Assembly: GCA_949746285.1 (NCBI GenBank)
Contig: CATJZH010000145.1
Location: 1-10,781, forward strand
Direction: 5' to 3'
DNA: 10,781 bases
From: an uncultured Clostridia bacterium
Lineage (GTDB): Bacteria > Bacillota > Clostridia > TANB77 > CAG-508
Part shown: piece by piece, positions 1-6,775 of the stretch
Layout: each line of letters starts with the position of its first letter
Position numbering within the stretch: the stretch's first letter is position 1
The notes under the pieces: model-generated
The model's database searches: none
What the model was told of the DNA's origin: nothing
Seen by the model: only the letters and a program-made list of their open reading frames with translations
Position numbers and translations under genes: made by a program

Positions 1-279
1 AAAAAAATTTGAGATTCCCTAACTAATTTTATAAAGAACTTCTACTTCAAATCACTTTCAAGGCAGAATTTCCATTTATATTAATATAATATAACTAATT
101 TTAAAATTTAATTTGATAATTACAAAACAACCTGTGAACTGTAAAAATTGTTAAGTGAAAAATAAATATTAAAAAAGTATACAAAAAATAAATTTAATGA
201 TATAATTTTTAAAAATGTATTTTTGCGTCAAAACGGAAGAGGATAAAAACATAAATGAACCTAAGAAAGGAAGAGAAAA
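1..279. other. Non-coding leader upstream of mutL
   Basis: No coding frame of useful length is open here on either strand. Forward frames all hit stops within the first few dozen bases, so at most the last few codons of an upstream gene could lie at the left edge. The stretch is very AT-rich, especially from about base 75 on. A 12-base direct repeat (TAACTAATTTTA) occurs at 20-31 and 92-103, but in such AT-rich sequence it may be chance. The only element I can support is the promoter at about 178-206. The usual upstream partner of mutL, mutS, is not visible in this window. Confidence 0.6.
178..206 (+). promoter_or_regulatory. Sigma-A-type promoter for mutL operon (extended -10)
   Basis: A perfect TATAAT at 201-206 is preceded by TG one base upstream (TGATATAAT), the extended -10 form. 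With a 17-base spacer the -35 position (178-183) reads TATACA, a 4 of 6 match to TTGACA. Transcription would begin near base 213, giving an untranslated leader of about 67 bases before the mutL start. It is the only promoter-like site I found close to mutL. Confidence 0.6.
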
Positions 280-2694
280 ATGGGAAATATAGTGCTGTTA
301 GACGATTTAACTATAAACAAAATTGCAGCAGGAGAAGTTATAGAAAGACCAGCTTCAGTAGTAAAAGAAATGATAGAAAACTCAATAGATGCAGGAGCAA
401 AGAATATAACAGTTGAAATAAAAAATGGAGGAATTTCTCTAATTAAAATTACAGATGATGGCTGTGGAATATCAGAAGATGATATGGAAATAGCTTTTGA
501 AAGACATGCAACTAGCAAAATAAGAAAAGCTGAAGACTTAGAAATGATAAGAACAATGGGGTTCAGAGGAGAAGCTTTAGCAAGTATTGCAGCAATAGCT
601 AAGGTAGAAATGGTTTCTAAAAAACAAGATTCAGATATGGCATATAAAATTGTTGTAGAAGGAGGAAAAACTTTAGAATTTACAGAAGCAGCACGTTCTG
701 TAGGAACAACAATAACAGTACAAAATTTATTTTATAATACGCCAGTAAGATACAAATTTTTAAAAAAGGATTATACAGAAGCTGGATACATAGAAGATGC
801 GGTAACAAGAATCGCATTAATAAATAGAAATGTTGCAATAAAACTTATAAGTAATGGAAAAACTGTAGTGCAAACGAATGGAAATGGCGATTTAAAAACA
901 GTTATATATAGTATATATGGAAAAGATGTTGCAGCAGAAATAATAGAAGTAGATTACACATTTGAAGAAATGAAAGTAACAGGAGTAATTGGAAAGCCTG
1001 TTATAGCTAGAGGAAATAGGGGAAATCAATTATTTTTTTTAAATGGAAGATATATAAAAGATAAAAATCTCACAGCAGCAGCTGACCAAGCATATAAAGG
1101 AATGATTCCAGTTGGAAGATATGGATTTATTGTGCTTAATCTTGAAATAAATCCTAAATTAGTTGATGTTAATGTTCATCCAGCAAAATTAGAAGTTAGA
1201 TTTGAAGAAGAAACTAAAGTTTTTAAAGCTATATATCATGCAATAAAAACAAATTTAGCACGTTCTGAATTGGTTGCTAATGTTGAAAAAGAAAATTCTG
1301 TACCTACAAATTTAAATATACCTAATAATACAACAAAAAAGACACAAGCAAAAGTAGAATTACAAAATAATAACTTAGAAAAAGAAGAAAAAGCAGATAC
1401 AGGAATATCAGGTTTGTTTAAGAAAATTATTAAAGAACCTGAAGAAACACAAGAAGAAATTAATAATAATCATTTAGAAGAAATTTTTAAATATAGAAAT
1501 AGAGTAGAAGATAAAGAAGCAAAAACAGAAAATATATCATTAGCAGAAGAAAAAGAAGAAATTGCAATTGAATCTAATAAAACAATAAATGATAATGATT
1601 TATATAAAAATGTTTCTTTAGGAAACACAGTAATTTCAAGTGACACAAAAGAATTAGATATACATGAAGCAAATGAGCTAATAAAAAAAGCCTCACAAGA
1701 AACTGTAACAACAAAAAAGGAAGAGTTAAATTCTTTACCACAACATACAATTGTTATTGAAGAAAAACAAGAAGAAAAAATAGAAAAAAATGAAGAAGAG
1801 ACAGCAAATGTTGAAGAGAAAAAAGAAGAAAATAATCAAGCTTCAGATGAATTTTCAAAATTATTTGAATCAAAATTAGAATTAGATAATACACAGTCTA
1901 TAGATACAAGTAAAGTAAGAGAGGCATTAAAAGAAGAAAATTTTGAGAATAATCCAGAATTTGATCAAATGTATAAACAAACTTTTGGAGTAGATACAGT
2001 ATCAGTAAGAAAAGAAAAAGAATTAGAAGAAATAGAAAAAGAGAAGTTAAATGCTTCAAATGATTTTTCATATGCTTCTGAAAATATGAACGTTTTTGAA
2101 GATGAACCAATAGAAAAAACGCCATACAAATTTTTAGGAATAGCATTTTCGACATATATAATAATAGAAATAAAAAATGAAATGTATATTATTGATCAAC
2201 ATGCAGCTCATGAAAGAATAATGTATGAAAAAATAAAAGCTAATTATTATAGTGATGATGAAAAAGATGAACAGTTTTTACTTTTACCAGATGTTATTTC
2301 TTTAACACATAAAGAAATGTCAATTGCAAGAGAAAATATTGAAATGTTTTCAAGAGCAGGTTTCTCATTTGAAGAATTTGGAGATAATACTATAAAGTTA
2401 ATGTCTGTGCCTAGTATGTGTGAAGAATTAAATACAAAACAATTATTTTTAGATATATTAGATGAAATAGATACTGTAGCAGTTACAGCAAGACAAGAAA
2501 AAGAAGATAAATTTATTGCAACAGTAGCTTGTAAATCTGCAGTAAAAGCTAAAATGAAATTAGACGAAAAAGAAGTTGATAATTTAATGGATAAACTTTT
2601 AGAATTACCAAATCCTTTTACGTGTCCACATGGAAGACCAACAGCAATAAAGATGACTAAATATGATTTAGAGAAAAAATTTAATAGGAGATAA
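280..2694 (+). CDS. mutL: DNA mismatch repair endonuclease MutL
   Basis: MutL links mismatch recognition by MutS to strand removal and, in bacteria without MutH, nicks the new strand itself. The N-terminal GHKL ATPase is intact: ENSIDAG at residues 33-39 (the Glu/Asn that hold ATP and Mg), DDGCGI at 59-64, FRGEAL at 95-100 and DVNVHPAK at 296-303. The C-terminal dimer/endonuclease domain begins near residue 615 and carries the metal motif DQHAAHERIMYE at 639-650, ACKSA at 750-754 and CPHGRP at 782-787. QFLLLP at 665-670 fits the sliding-clamp-binding consensus QxLLxP. At 804 residues it is longer than the usual 600-680. The excess lies in a linker at about residues 335-610, rich in Glu, Lys and Asn. 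The ATG is preceded by AAAGGAAG at 266-273. The gene is followed after 3 bases by miaA, the common mutL-miaA order, and miaA's SD lies inside the mutL end, which suggests translational coupling. Confidence 0.97.
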   Translation: MGNIVLLDDLTINKIAAGEVIERPASVVKEMIENSIDAGAKNITVEIKNGGISLIKITDDGCGISEDDMEIAFERHATSKIRKAEDLEMIRTMGFRGEALASIAAIAKVEMVSKKQDSDMAYKIVVEGGKTLEFTEAARSVGTTITVQNLFYNTPVRYKFLKKDYTEAGYIEDAVTRIALINRNVAIKLISNGKTVVQTNGNGDLKTVIYSIYGKDVAAEIIEVDYTFEEMKVTGVIGKPVIARGNRGNQLFFLNGRYIKDKNLTAAADQAYKGMIPVGRYGFIVLNLEINPKLVDVNVHPAKLEVRFEEETKVFKAIYHAIKTNLARSELVANVEKENSVPTNLNIPNNTTKKTQAKVELQNNNLEKEEKADTGISGLFKKIIKEPEETQEEINNNHLEEIFKYRNRVEDKEAKTENISLAEEKEEIAIESNKTINDNDLYKNVSLGNTVISSDTKELDIHEANELIKKASQETVTTKKEELNSLPQHTIVIEEKQEEKIEKNEEETANVEEKKEENNQASDEFSKLFESKLELDNTQSIDTSKVREALKEENFENNPEFDQMYKQTFGVDTVSVRKEKELEEIEKEKLNASNDFSYASENMNVFEDEPIEKTPYKFLGIAFSTYIIIEIKNEMYIIDQHAAHERIMYEKIKANYYSDDEKDEQFLLLPDVISLTHKEMSIARENIEMFSRAGFSFEEFGDNTIKLMSVPSMCEELNTKQLFLDILDEIDTVAVTARQEKEDKFIATVACKSAVKAKMKLDEKEVDNLMDKLLELPNPFTCPHGRPTAIKMTKYDLEKKFNRR

Positions 2695-2697
2695 ATT

Positions 2698-3615
2698 ATG
2701 AAACCGAAAATTGTAGTTATTGCAGGGCCAACAGCTTCAGGAAAAACAGCTTTATCTATTGAACTTGCGAAGAAAATAAATGGAGAAATAATATCTTCAG
2801 ATTCGATGCAAATTTATAAAGATATGGATATAGGAACTGCAAAAGTTACAAAAGAAGAAGCTTGTGGAATAAAACATTATTTAGTTGATGGTATATCACC
2901 AGATGTAAGATATACTGTATCTGATTTTAAAAAGGATGCTGAAAATTCAATAGAGGAAATTTTATCTAAGGGAAAAGTACCAATAATAGTTGGAGGTACA
3001 GGTTTATATGTTAATTCATTAATATATGGAATAGAATATCAAGACATGGAGTTTGATGAAGAATATAGGGATAAATTGATGAAAAGAGCAGAAGAACCTG
3101 AGGAATTAGAAAAAATCTGGGAAGAAGCAAATGCAATTGATCCAGAAGCGATGAAAAAAATAAGCAAAAATGATAAAAAAAGAATAATTCGTGTATTAGA
3201 AATTTATAAAGCAACTGGAAAAACAAAAACAATGCAAGAATTTTTATCAAGACAAAAAGATCTAAAATATGATTACAAAATGTTTGTAGTAAACATTGAA
3301 AGAGAAAAACTTTATGAAAAAATAAATCACAGAGTTGACATAATGATAGAGGGTGGGTTAGAAGATGAAGTTAAGAACTTAATTTCAAAATATCCAGAGT
3401 TTCCAACAGCAATGCAAGGTTTAGGCTATAAAGAAGTAGTAGAATATTTTGATGGAATATTAACTAGAGAAGAAATGATTGAAAAAATAAAACAAGAAAC
3501 AAGAAGATATGCAAAAAGACAATTAACTTGGTTTAGAAAAAATGAAGAAGCAATTTGGCTTAATGGTGAAAATGGAACAGAAGAAAATGTTAACATTATT
3601 TTAAAGGAGTTATAG
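2698..3615 (+). CDS. miaA: tRNA dimethylallyltransferase MiaA
   Basis: MiaA transfers a dimethylallyl group to N6 of adenosine 37 in tRNAs that read U-starting codons. This is the first step toward ms2i6A, and it stabilises codon pairing in the cytoplasm. The P-loop GPTASGKT is at residues 10-17. The DSMQIYKDMDIGTAK stretch at 35-49 includes the catalytic Asp35 and the family's IGTAK signature. GGTGLY at 99-104 places the conserved Thr at 101, and QGLGYKE begins at residue 240. The length of 305 residues is normal for the family. The SD AGGAG at 2686-2690 overlaps the end of mutL, 7 bases before the ATG. The stop codon shares one base with the next gene's GTG. In many bacteria hfq follows miaA; here it does not. 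Confidence 0.97.
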   Translation: MKPKIVVIAGPTASGKTALSIELAKKINGEIISSDSMQIYKDMDIGTAKVTKEEACGIKHYLVDGISPDVRYTVSDFKKDAENSIEEILSKGKVPIIVGGTGLYVNSLIYGIEYQDMEFDEEYRDKLMKRAEEPEELEKIWEEANAIDPEAMKKISKNDKKRIIRVLEIYKATGKTKTMQEFLSRQKDLKYDYKMFVVNIEREKLYEKINHRVDIMIEGGLEDEVKNLISKYPEFPTAMQGLGYKEVVEYFDGILTREEMIEKIKQETRRYAKRQLTWFRKNEEAIWLNGENGTEENVNIILKEL

Positions 3616-3617
3616 TG
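3603..3617 (+). promoter_or_regulatory. SD and GTG start overlapping miaA stop
   Basis: AAAGGAG at 3603-3609 sits inside the last codons of miaA, 5 bases before a GTG at 3615-3617. The miaA stop TAG shares its G (3615) with that GTG. The arrangement decides the unusual start of the HlyD-like gene and implies that its translation is coupled to miaA. The next in-frame ATG falls inside the membrane segment and has no SD. Confidence 0.8.
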
Positions 3618-4838
3618 AAAGAAATACAAGAAGAGACAAATAAAGTAAAAATAATAATAACAATAATTTTTATGATTTTCTTTATTTTTTTAGTTACTAA
3701 TAGTACTAAAATATTAAAAAGACCAACAGAAGTATATGTAGTAGCAAATGGTTCATTAGTTTATGAAGAACCAGCAGAAGGTTATATAGTTCGTGATGAA
3801 GTTGTGATGCAAGGAGAAAATTATAAAAATGGTATGGTAAAAGTACTTTCTGATGGTGAAAGAGCAGCTAAATCACAAATTGTTTTTAGATATTATTCAA
3901 ATAGTGAAGAAGCTATATTAGAGCAAATTTCTAAATTAGATGAAGAAATTAGCAATATTTTGCAAAATAGTGGCATGACTTTAGTATCAAGCGACATATC
4001 AAGCATAGAAAATCAAATTGAAAGTACAGTAGACTCTATGTATAATTTAAACTATTTGCAAAAAATTCATGAGAATAAAAATAAAATTGAAGCATATATA
4101 TCTAAGAAGGCACAAATTACAGGTACACTAAGTCCATCTGATTCATATGTAAGAACATTAACAGATAAAAGAAATGCTTTAGAAAAAGAATTGGAAAATG
4201 GTTCTGAAATTATGTATGCTCCAACATCTGGAATGGCTTCATATAGAGTAGATGGTCTTGAAACAATTTTGCTAACTAACAATTTTGATTATTTAAATTC
4301 AGAGTTATTAGATAGTTTTGATTTAAAAGTTGGAGCTGTTGTGCCACTTAGTAGTGAAAAAGGAAAAATTGTAAATAATTTTGAATGTTATATAGCAACA
4401 TCTATGGATTCTGAAAAGGCAGCACTTGCAAAAATAGGCGATAATGTAATATTAAGATTATCAAATGCTGATGAAATAAATGCAGAAATAGTATATGTTA
4501 AAGAAGAAAAAAATAATACTATTTTAGTGTTTAAAATTGAAGAAAATGTATCAGAGTTATTGACATATAGAAAAATATCGTTTGATGTAATATGGTGGAA
4601 ATATACTGGTTGGAAGATAAGTAATTCTTGCATAGTCGAAGAAAAAGGACAAACCTATGTTGAAAGCAATATAGCAGGATTTGTGGAGAAAATTCCAATT
4701 AAAGTTTTAAGACAAAATGATACATATTCAATTGTAGAAAACTATACAGAAAAAGAATTGGAAGAATTAGGATATACTGAATATGAAATTGACAAAATGG
4801 ATAAGATAAAATTATATGATGAAATAATATTACACTAA
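3615..4838 (+). CDS. HlyD-like membrane-anchored protein next to cell-division genes
   Basis: The protein has 407 residues: a short cytoplasmic N-terminus, one membrane segment at about residues 11-28 and a large part predicted outside the membrane. Residues 48-64 (with EGYIVRDE at 55-62) resemble the first half of the lipoyl/barrel-sandwich hybrid fold of HlyD-type membrane-fusion proteins. Residues of about 95-185 are Glu/Lys/Ile-rich and likely form a helical hairpin, and YAPTSGMASY after it resembles the second lipoyl half. The C-terminal half is beta-rich. This matches proteins annotated in Clostridia as HlyD-family periplasmic adaptor subunits that sit just before sepF; that placement is from memory of the family. 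No ABC or other exporter partner and no outer-membrane factor is encoded nearby, so a transport role is doubtful and a role in envelope or division is an inference. It is probably cotranscribed with mutL and miaA, and it ends 73 bases before the next promoter. Confidence 0.75.
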   Translation: MKEIQEETNKVKIIITIIFMIFFIFLVTNSTKILKRPTEVYVVANGSLVYEEPAEGYIVRDEVVMQGENYKNGMVKVLSDGERAAKSQIVFRYYSNSEEAILEQISKLDEEISNILQNSGMTLVSSDISSIENQIESTVDSMYNLNYLQKIHENKNKIEAYISKKAQITGTLSPSDSYVRTLTDKRNALEKELENGSEIMYAPTSGMASYRVDGLETILLTNNFDYLNSELLDSFDLKVGAVVPLSSEKGKIVNNFECYIATSMDSEKAALAKIGDNVILRLSNADEINAEIVYVKEEKNNTILVFKIEENVSELLTYRKISFDVIWWKYTGWKISNSCIVEEKGQTYVESNIAGFVEKIPIKVLRQNDTYSIVENYTEKELEELGYTEYEIDKMDKIKLYDEIILH

Positions 4839-4911
4839 TCACATAAAAATTACAAAAAAATTACAGAAAAGTTATTTTTATATAACAAATAAATAAATTA
4901 GAAAAAAAGGC

Positions 4912-4940
4912 TTGACATTATGGAAAAATAGATAGATACT
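4912..4940 (+). promoter_or_regulatory. Sigma-A-type promoter for sepF-divIVA
   Basis: A perfect TTGACA at 4912-4917 is followed by a 17-base spacer and GATACT at 4935-4940, a 4 of 6 match to TATAAT. The 20 bases upstream of the -35 are nearly pure A/T (4888-4908), like an UP element. Start of transcription is expected near 4947. Two copies of AAAAATTACA (4845-4854 and 4856-4865), 11 bases apart, lie further upstream. I see no terminator between the HlyD-like gene and this promoter, so some readthrough from the mutL operon may also supply sepF. Confidence 0.7.
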
Positions 4941-4975
4941 ATATACATATTAAGCTACGAATGAAGAGAAAAAAT

Positions 4976-4996
4976 AGGAGGTCTTTAGAAAAAATG
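4976..4996 (+). promoter_or_regulatory. SD that decides the sepF start
   Basis: TAGGAGGT, with core AGGAGG at 4976-4981, lies 12 bases before the ATG at 4994. An in-frame ATG at 4961 has no SD upstream and would place this SD inside the coding region. The 12-base spacing is a little long. Still, starting at 4994 gives the N-terminus MAGTSSIKKIVDFIWG, the kind of short amphipathic helix SepF uses to bind membrane. Confidence 0.65.
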
Positions 4997-5476
4997 GCAG
5001 GAACATCATCAATAAAAAAGATAGTTGATTTTATATGGGGAGAGCAAGATGACTCTCAAGAAGATTATGAAGATAATGTATATAATACAGATTATGTAGA
5101 TGATTATGAAGTTGGAGAAGAAAACGAAGTTGAAGAACCAAGAGGGTTCTTTAAAAGCAAAAAAAATATTGTTTCAATGCCTCAACCACAACAAATAAAA
5201 ATGAAAATAGCAAAACCAACTAACTTTGAACAAGCTAGCGAAATAATTATGCAATTAAAAGAAAAAAATGCAGTTGTTCTTAATTTAGAGTATGTAAGTA
5301 AAGATGTGGCTAGAAGAATAGTTGATGCTGTTTGTGGTGCTGCTCAGGCTTTAGATGGAAATATGGAAAAAGTTTCAAATTCTATATTTGTTGTTGCTCC
5401 ATATAATTACGATATAGTTAACGAAATTGCAAAGGAAAAAATAGAGAGTAGATTTTCAACTCCATGGATAAAATAA
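4994..5476 (+). CDS. sepF: Cell division protein SepF
   Basis: SepF is a cytoplasmic membrane-binding protein that bundles and tethers FtsZ filaments at the division site. With the chosen start it has 160 residues. Residues 1-16 can form the amphipathic membrane-targeting helix. A very acidic, Tyr/Asp-rich linker follows (about 17-50). The SepF core (DUF552 family) runs from about residue 68 to 150, with MKIAKPTNFEQASEI, the AVVLNLEYVSKDVARRIVD stretch and the conserved late Gly-rich region (LDGNMEKVSNSIFVVAP). The frame extends upstream to an ATG at 4961, giving a basic 11-residue extension, but no SD supports it. divIVA follows after 19 bases and its own strong SD, so the two form one unit. 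The usual Firmicute neighbours ylmE, ylmG and ylmH are absent. Confidence 0.93.
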   Translation: MAGTSSIKKIVDFIWGEQDDSQEDYEDNVYNTDYVDDYEVGEENEVEEPRGFFKSKKNIVSMPQPQQIKMKIAKPTNFEQASEIIMQLKEKNAVVLNLEYVSKDVARRIVDAVCGAAQALDGNMEKVSNSIFVVAPYNYDIVNEIAKEKIESRFSTPWIK

Positions 5477-5495
5477 CAAATTAGGAGGAAAAGAT

Positions 5496-5945
5496 ATGCT
5501 AACACCTTTAGATATCGAGAACAAAAGATTTTCTAAAACACTAAAAGGTTATAATGTAGATGAAGTTGATGATTTTTTAGATCAACTTACAGTAGATTAT
5601 GAGAAACTATATAAAGAAAACGCAGATTTAAGAGAACAAATAGAAAACAGCAAAAAGGATTTAGAGCATTATAGAAATGTTGAACATACTTTGCAAAACA
5701 CATTAGTAATGGCTCAAACTACAGCAGATGATATAAAAGCAAATGCACAGTCAAGAGCAGATCAAATTATAAGAGATGCTCAAAGCGAAGCCAAAAGAGC
5801 TACTGAAACAATAAGTAAAGAAGAGTTTGAAATAAGAAAAAGAACAGAAGAACTAAAAAGACAATTTGGAGTTTATAAAGCTAAAATGGAAGCTTTGTTA
5901 ATATCTCAATTAGAATTGTTACAAGATAAAGATACTGATGAATAA
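5496..5945 (+). CDS. divIVA: DivIVA-family polarity and division protein
   Basis: DivIVA proteins assemble on strongly curved membrane at septa and poles, where they recruit partners for Min placement, chromosome anchoring or wall growth. The N-terminal lipid-binding domain is clear: LTPLDIENKRFSKTLKGYNVDEVDDFL. Where Bacillus DivIVA has the membrane-inserting Phe-Arg before the Gly-Tyr pair, this protein has Leu16-Lys17, which keeps one hydrophobic and one basic residue. A coiled coil covers about residues 30-70, then a second long helical segment runs to the end (QTTADDIKANAQSRADQIIR region, about 75-145). At 149 residues it is close to normal length. The SD AGGAGG at 5483-5488 is 7 bases from the ATG. 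The gene closes the sepF unit, and an intrinsic terminator starts 16 bases after the stop. The exact partner proteins cannot be read from sequence. Confidence 0.93.
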   Translation: MLTPLDIENKRFSKTLKGYNVDEVDDFLDQLTVDYEKLYKENADLREQIENSKKDLEHYRNVEHTLQNTLVMAQTTADDIKANAQSRADQIIRDAQSEAKRATETISKEEFEIRKRTEELKRQFGVYKAKMEALLISQLELLQDKDTDE

Positions 5946-5960
5946 ATTATAGTAATAAAT

Positions 5961-5989
5961 GGGGTGCAATTTTGACGGCATCCTTTTTT
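5961..5989 (+). terminator. Intrinsic terminator after divIVA
   Basis: GGGTGC at 5962-5967 pairs with GCATCC at 5978-5983 (6 pairs, one G-U), closing a 10-base loop. Six T's follow directly at 5984-5989. It is the most GC-rich spot in the intergenic region and has the standard form of a rho-independent terminator for the sepF-divIVA transcript. Confidence 0.85.
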
Positions 5990-5995
5990 GTTGTT

Positions 5996-6051
5996 AAATA
6001 CTTTTATTTTCGAATTTACCATAATAAATAAATTAGAAAATAAAAGTATGT
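5996..6051. repeat. Long AT-rich inverted repeat between divIVA and rsmD
   Basis: Bases 5998-6011 and 6036-6049 are perfect reverse complements (14 pairs, ATACTTTTATTTTC and its complement). After one mismatch (6012/6035) six more pairs form (6013-6018 with 6029-6034), leaving a 10-base loop at 6019-6028. The total is 20 pairs in a 56-base element. No T-run follows either arm, so it is not a standard terminator. It lies between the divIVA terminator and the rsmD promoter and would not be in a full-length sepF-divIVA message unless termination fails. Confidence 0.7.
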
Positions 6052-6112
6052 TAAAAGCATGAAAAGTCTGTTACAAAAGAATTAAGTATGTATTACAATT
6101 GTGTTAATCTTA

Positions 6113-6140
6113 TTGACTTATCGGGATTTTAGAATAAAAT
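6113..6140 (+). promoter_or_regulatory. Sigma-A-type promoter for rsmD
   Basis: TTGACT at 6113-6118 (5 of 6) and TAAAAT at 6135-6140 (5 of 6) are 16 bases apart. The start of transcription would be near 6147, about 30 bases before the rsmD ATG. An 8-base palindrome, ACAATTGT, about 15 bases upstream of the -35 could be an operator, but it is short enough to be chance. Confidence 0.65.
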
Positions 6141-6176
6141 AATATATATAGTATAAATTGGTAATATAGGAGTTAT

Positions 6177-6737
6177 ATGAGAATAATAAGTGGTAGCTTA
6201 AGAGGAAGTAAACTTTTTACATTAGAAGGTGAAAATACTAGACCAACACTAGATAGAGTAAAAGAAGCATTATTTAGCAAAATAAATTATGATTTACCTG
6301 ATAAAGTAATATTAGATTTATTTTCTGGAAGTGGAGCTTTAGCTTTAGAAGCTTTGAGTAGAGGAGCAAAAAAAGCATATTTGTGTGACTCTTCACGAGA
6401 TGCTATAAAAATAATAAAACAAAATATTGAAAAAACTAGAACAAATGAAAAAACTTTTTTATTAAATTGTGATTATAAAAAGGCTTTAGAAAAATTTAAA
6501 GAAGAGAAAATTAAATTTGATATTGTTTTTTTAGATCCGCCTTATAAAACAGATTTTGCTGAACAAGCAGTTAAAATAATATTACAAAATAATTTGTTAA
6601 ATGAAGAAGCTACTATTATTTTAGAAACTGATGATGAGGAAAAGGTTATAAATAATTTAGATACAAGAATTATAAAGATAAAAGATATTAAGAAATACGG
6701 AAGAGTATATCTTCTATTTTTAAATCAGAACAAATAA
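6177..6737 (+). CDS. rsmD: 16S rRNA (guanine-N2)-methyltransferase RsmD
   Basis: RsmD uses S-adenosylmethionine to methylate N2 of G966 (E. coli numbering) in 16S rRNA on the assembling small subunit. The N-terminus has the family pattern RIISGSLRGSKL and then TRPTLDRVKEALFSKI (residues 21-36). The SAM-binding motif DLFSGSGALALEALSRGA is at 47-64, and the catalytic DPPY at 120-123 is the hallmark of amino-group methylation. At 186 residues the length is normal. The SD AGGAG at 6168-6172 is only 4 bases from the ATG. In many Firmicutes rsmD is followed by coaD; here it is followed by a coiled-coil gene after 38 bases, and coaD is not in the window. The gene's stop codon lies inside a small hairpin (6725-6758). 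Confidence 0.95.
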   Translation: MRIISGSLRGSKLFTLEGENTRPTLDRVKEALFSKINYDLPDKVILDLFSGSGALALEALSRGAKKAYLCDSSRDAIKIIKQNIEKTRTNEKTFLLNCDYKKALEKFKEEKIKFDIVFLDPPYKTDFAEQAVKIILQNNLLNEEATIILETDDEEKVINNLDTRIIKIKDIKKYGRVYLLFLNQNK

Positions 6738-6758
6738 ATTTAAAGTTTATTTGTCTGA
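6725..6758 (+). other. Intercistronic hairpin spanning the rsmD stop codon
   Basis: ACAAATAAA at 6730-6738 pairs perfectly with TTTATTTGT at 6746-6754, around a 7-base loop. Four more pairs (6725-6728 with 6755-6758) form after a single bulged A at 6729. The rsmD stop TAA (6735-6737) is within the left arm, and the right arm ends just before the SD of the next gene (GAAAGGA, 6759-6765). There is no T-run, so it does not look like a terminator. It could affect message stability or translation of the downstream gene. Confidence 0.6.
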
Positions 6759-6775
6759 GAAAGGAATGAAAAAAG

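Noticed and set aside
9..35. TTGAGA / TATAAA promoter-like pair at the left edge
   Set aside because: The spacer is only 15 bases and nothing upstream or nearby depends on it; the extended -10 site at 201-206 is a better candidate for mutL.
255..257. ATG just upstream of mutL
   Set aside because: It is out of frame with mutL and has no SD; the ATG at 280 has AAAGGAAG at proper distance.
261..518. Minus-strand open frame opposite the start of mutL
   Set aside because: It lies fully over the conserved MutL ATPase codons and is a shadow of their composition; no SD or recognisable product.
1033..1040. Run of eight T's inside mutL, a possible slippage switch
   Set aside because: The frame is intact, and runs of this length are expected in such A/T-rich coding sequence; no evidence of phase variation from one sequence.
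1898..2155. Leucine/phenylalanine-rich minus-strand frame resembling a membrane protein
   Set aside because: Antisense of the Glu/Lys-rich MutL linker automatically gives Leu/Phe codons; not a gene.
4871..4886. Small hairpin GTTAT...ATAAC after the HlyD-like gene
   Set aside because: Only five A/T-rich pairs and no T-run; too weak to be a terminator.
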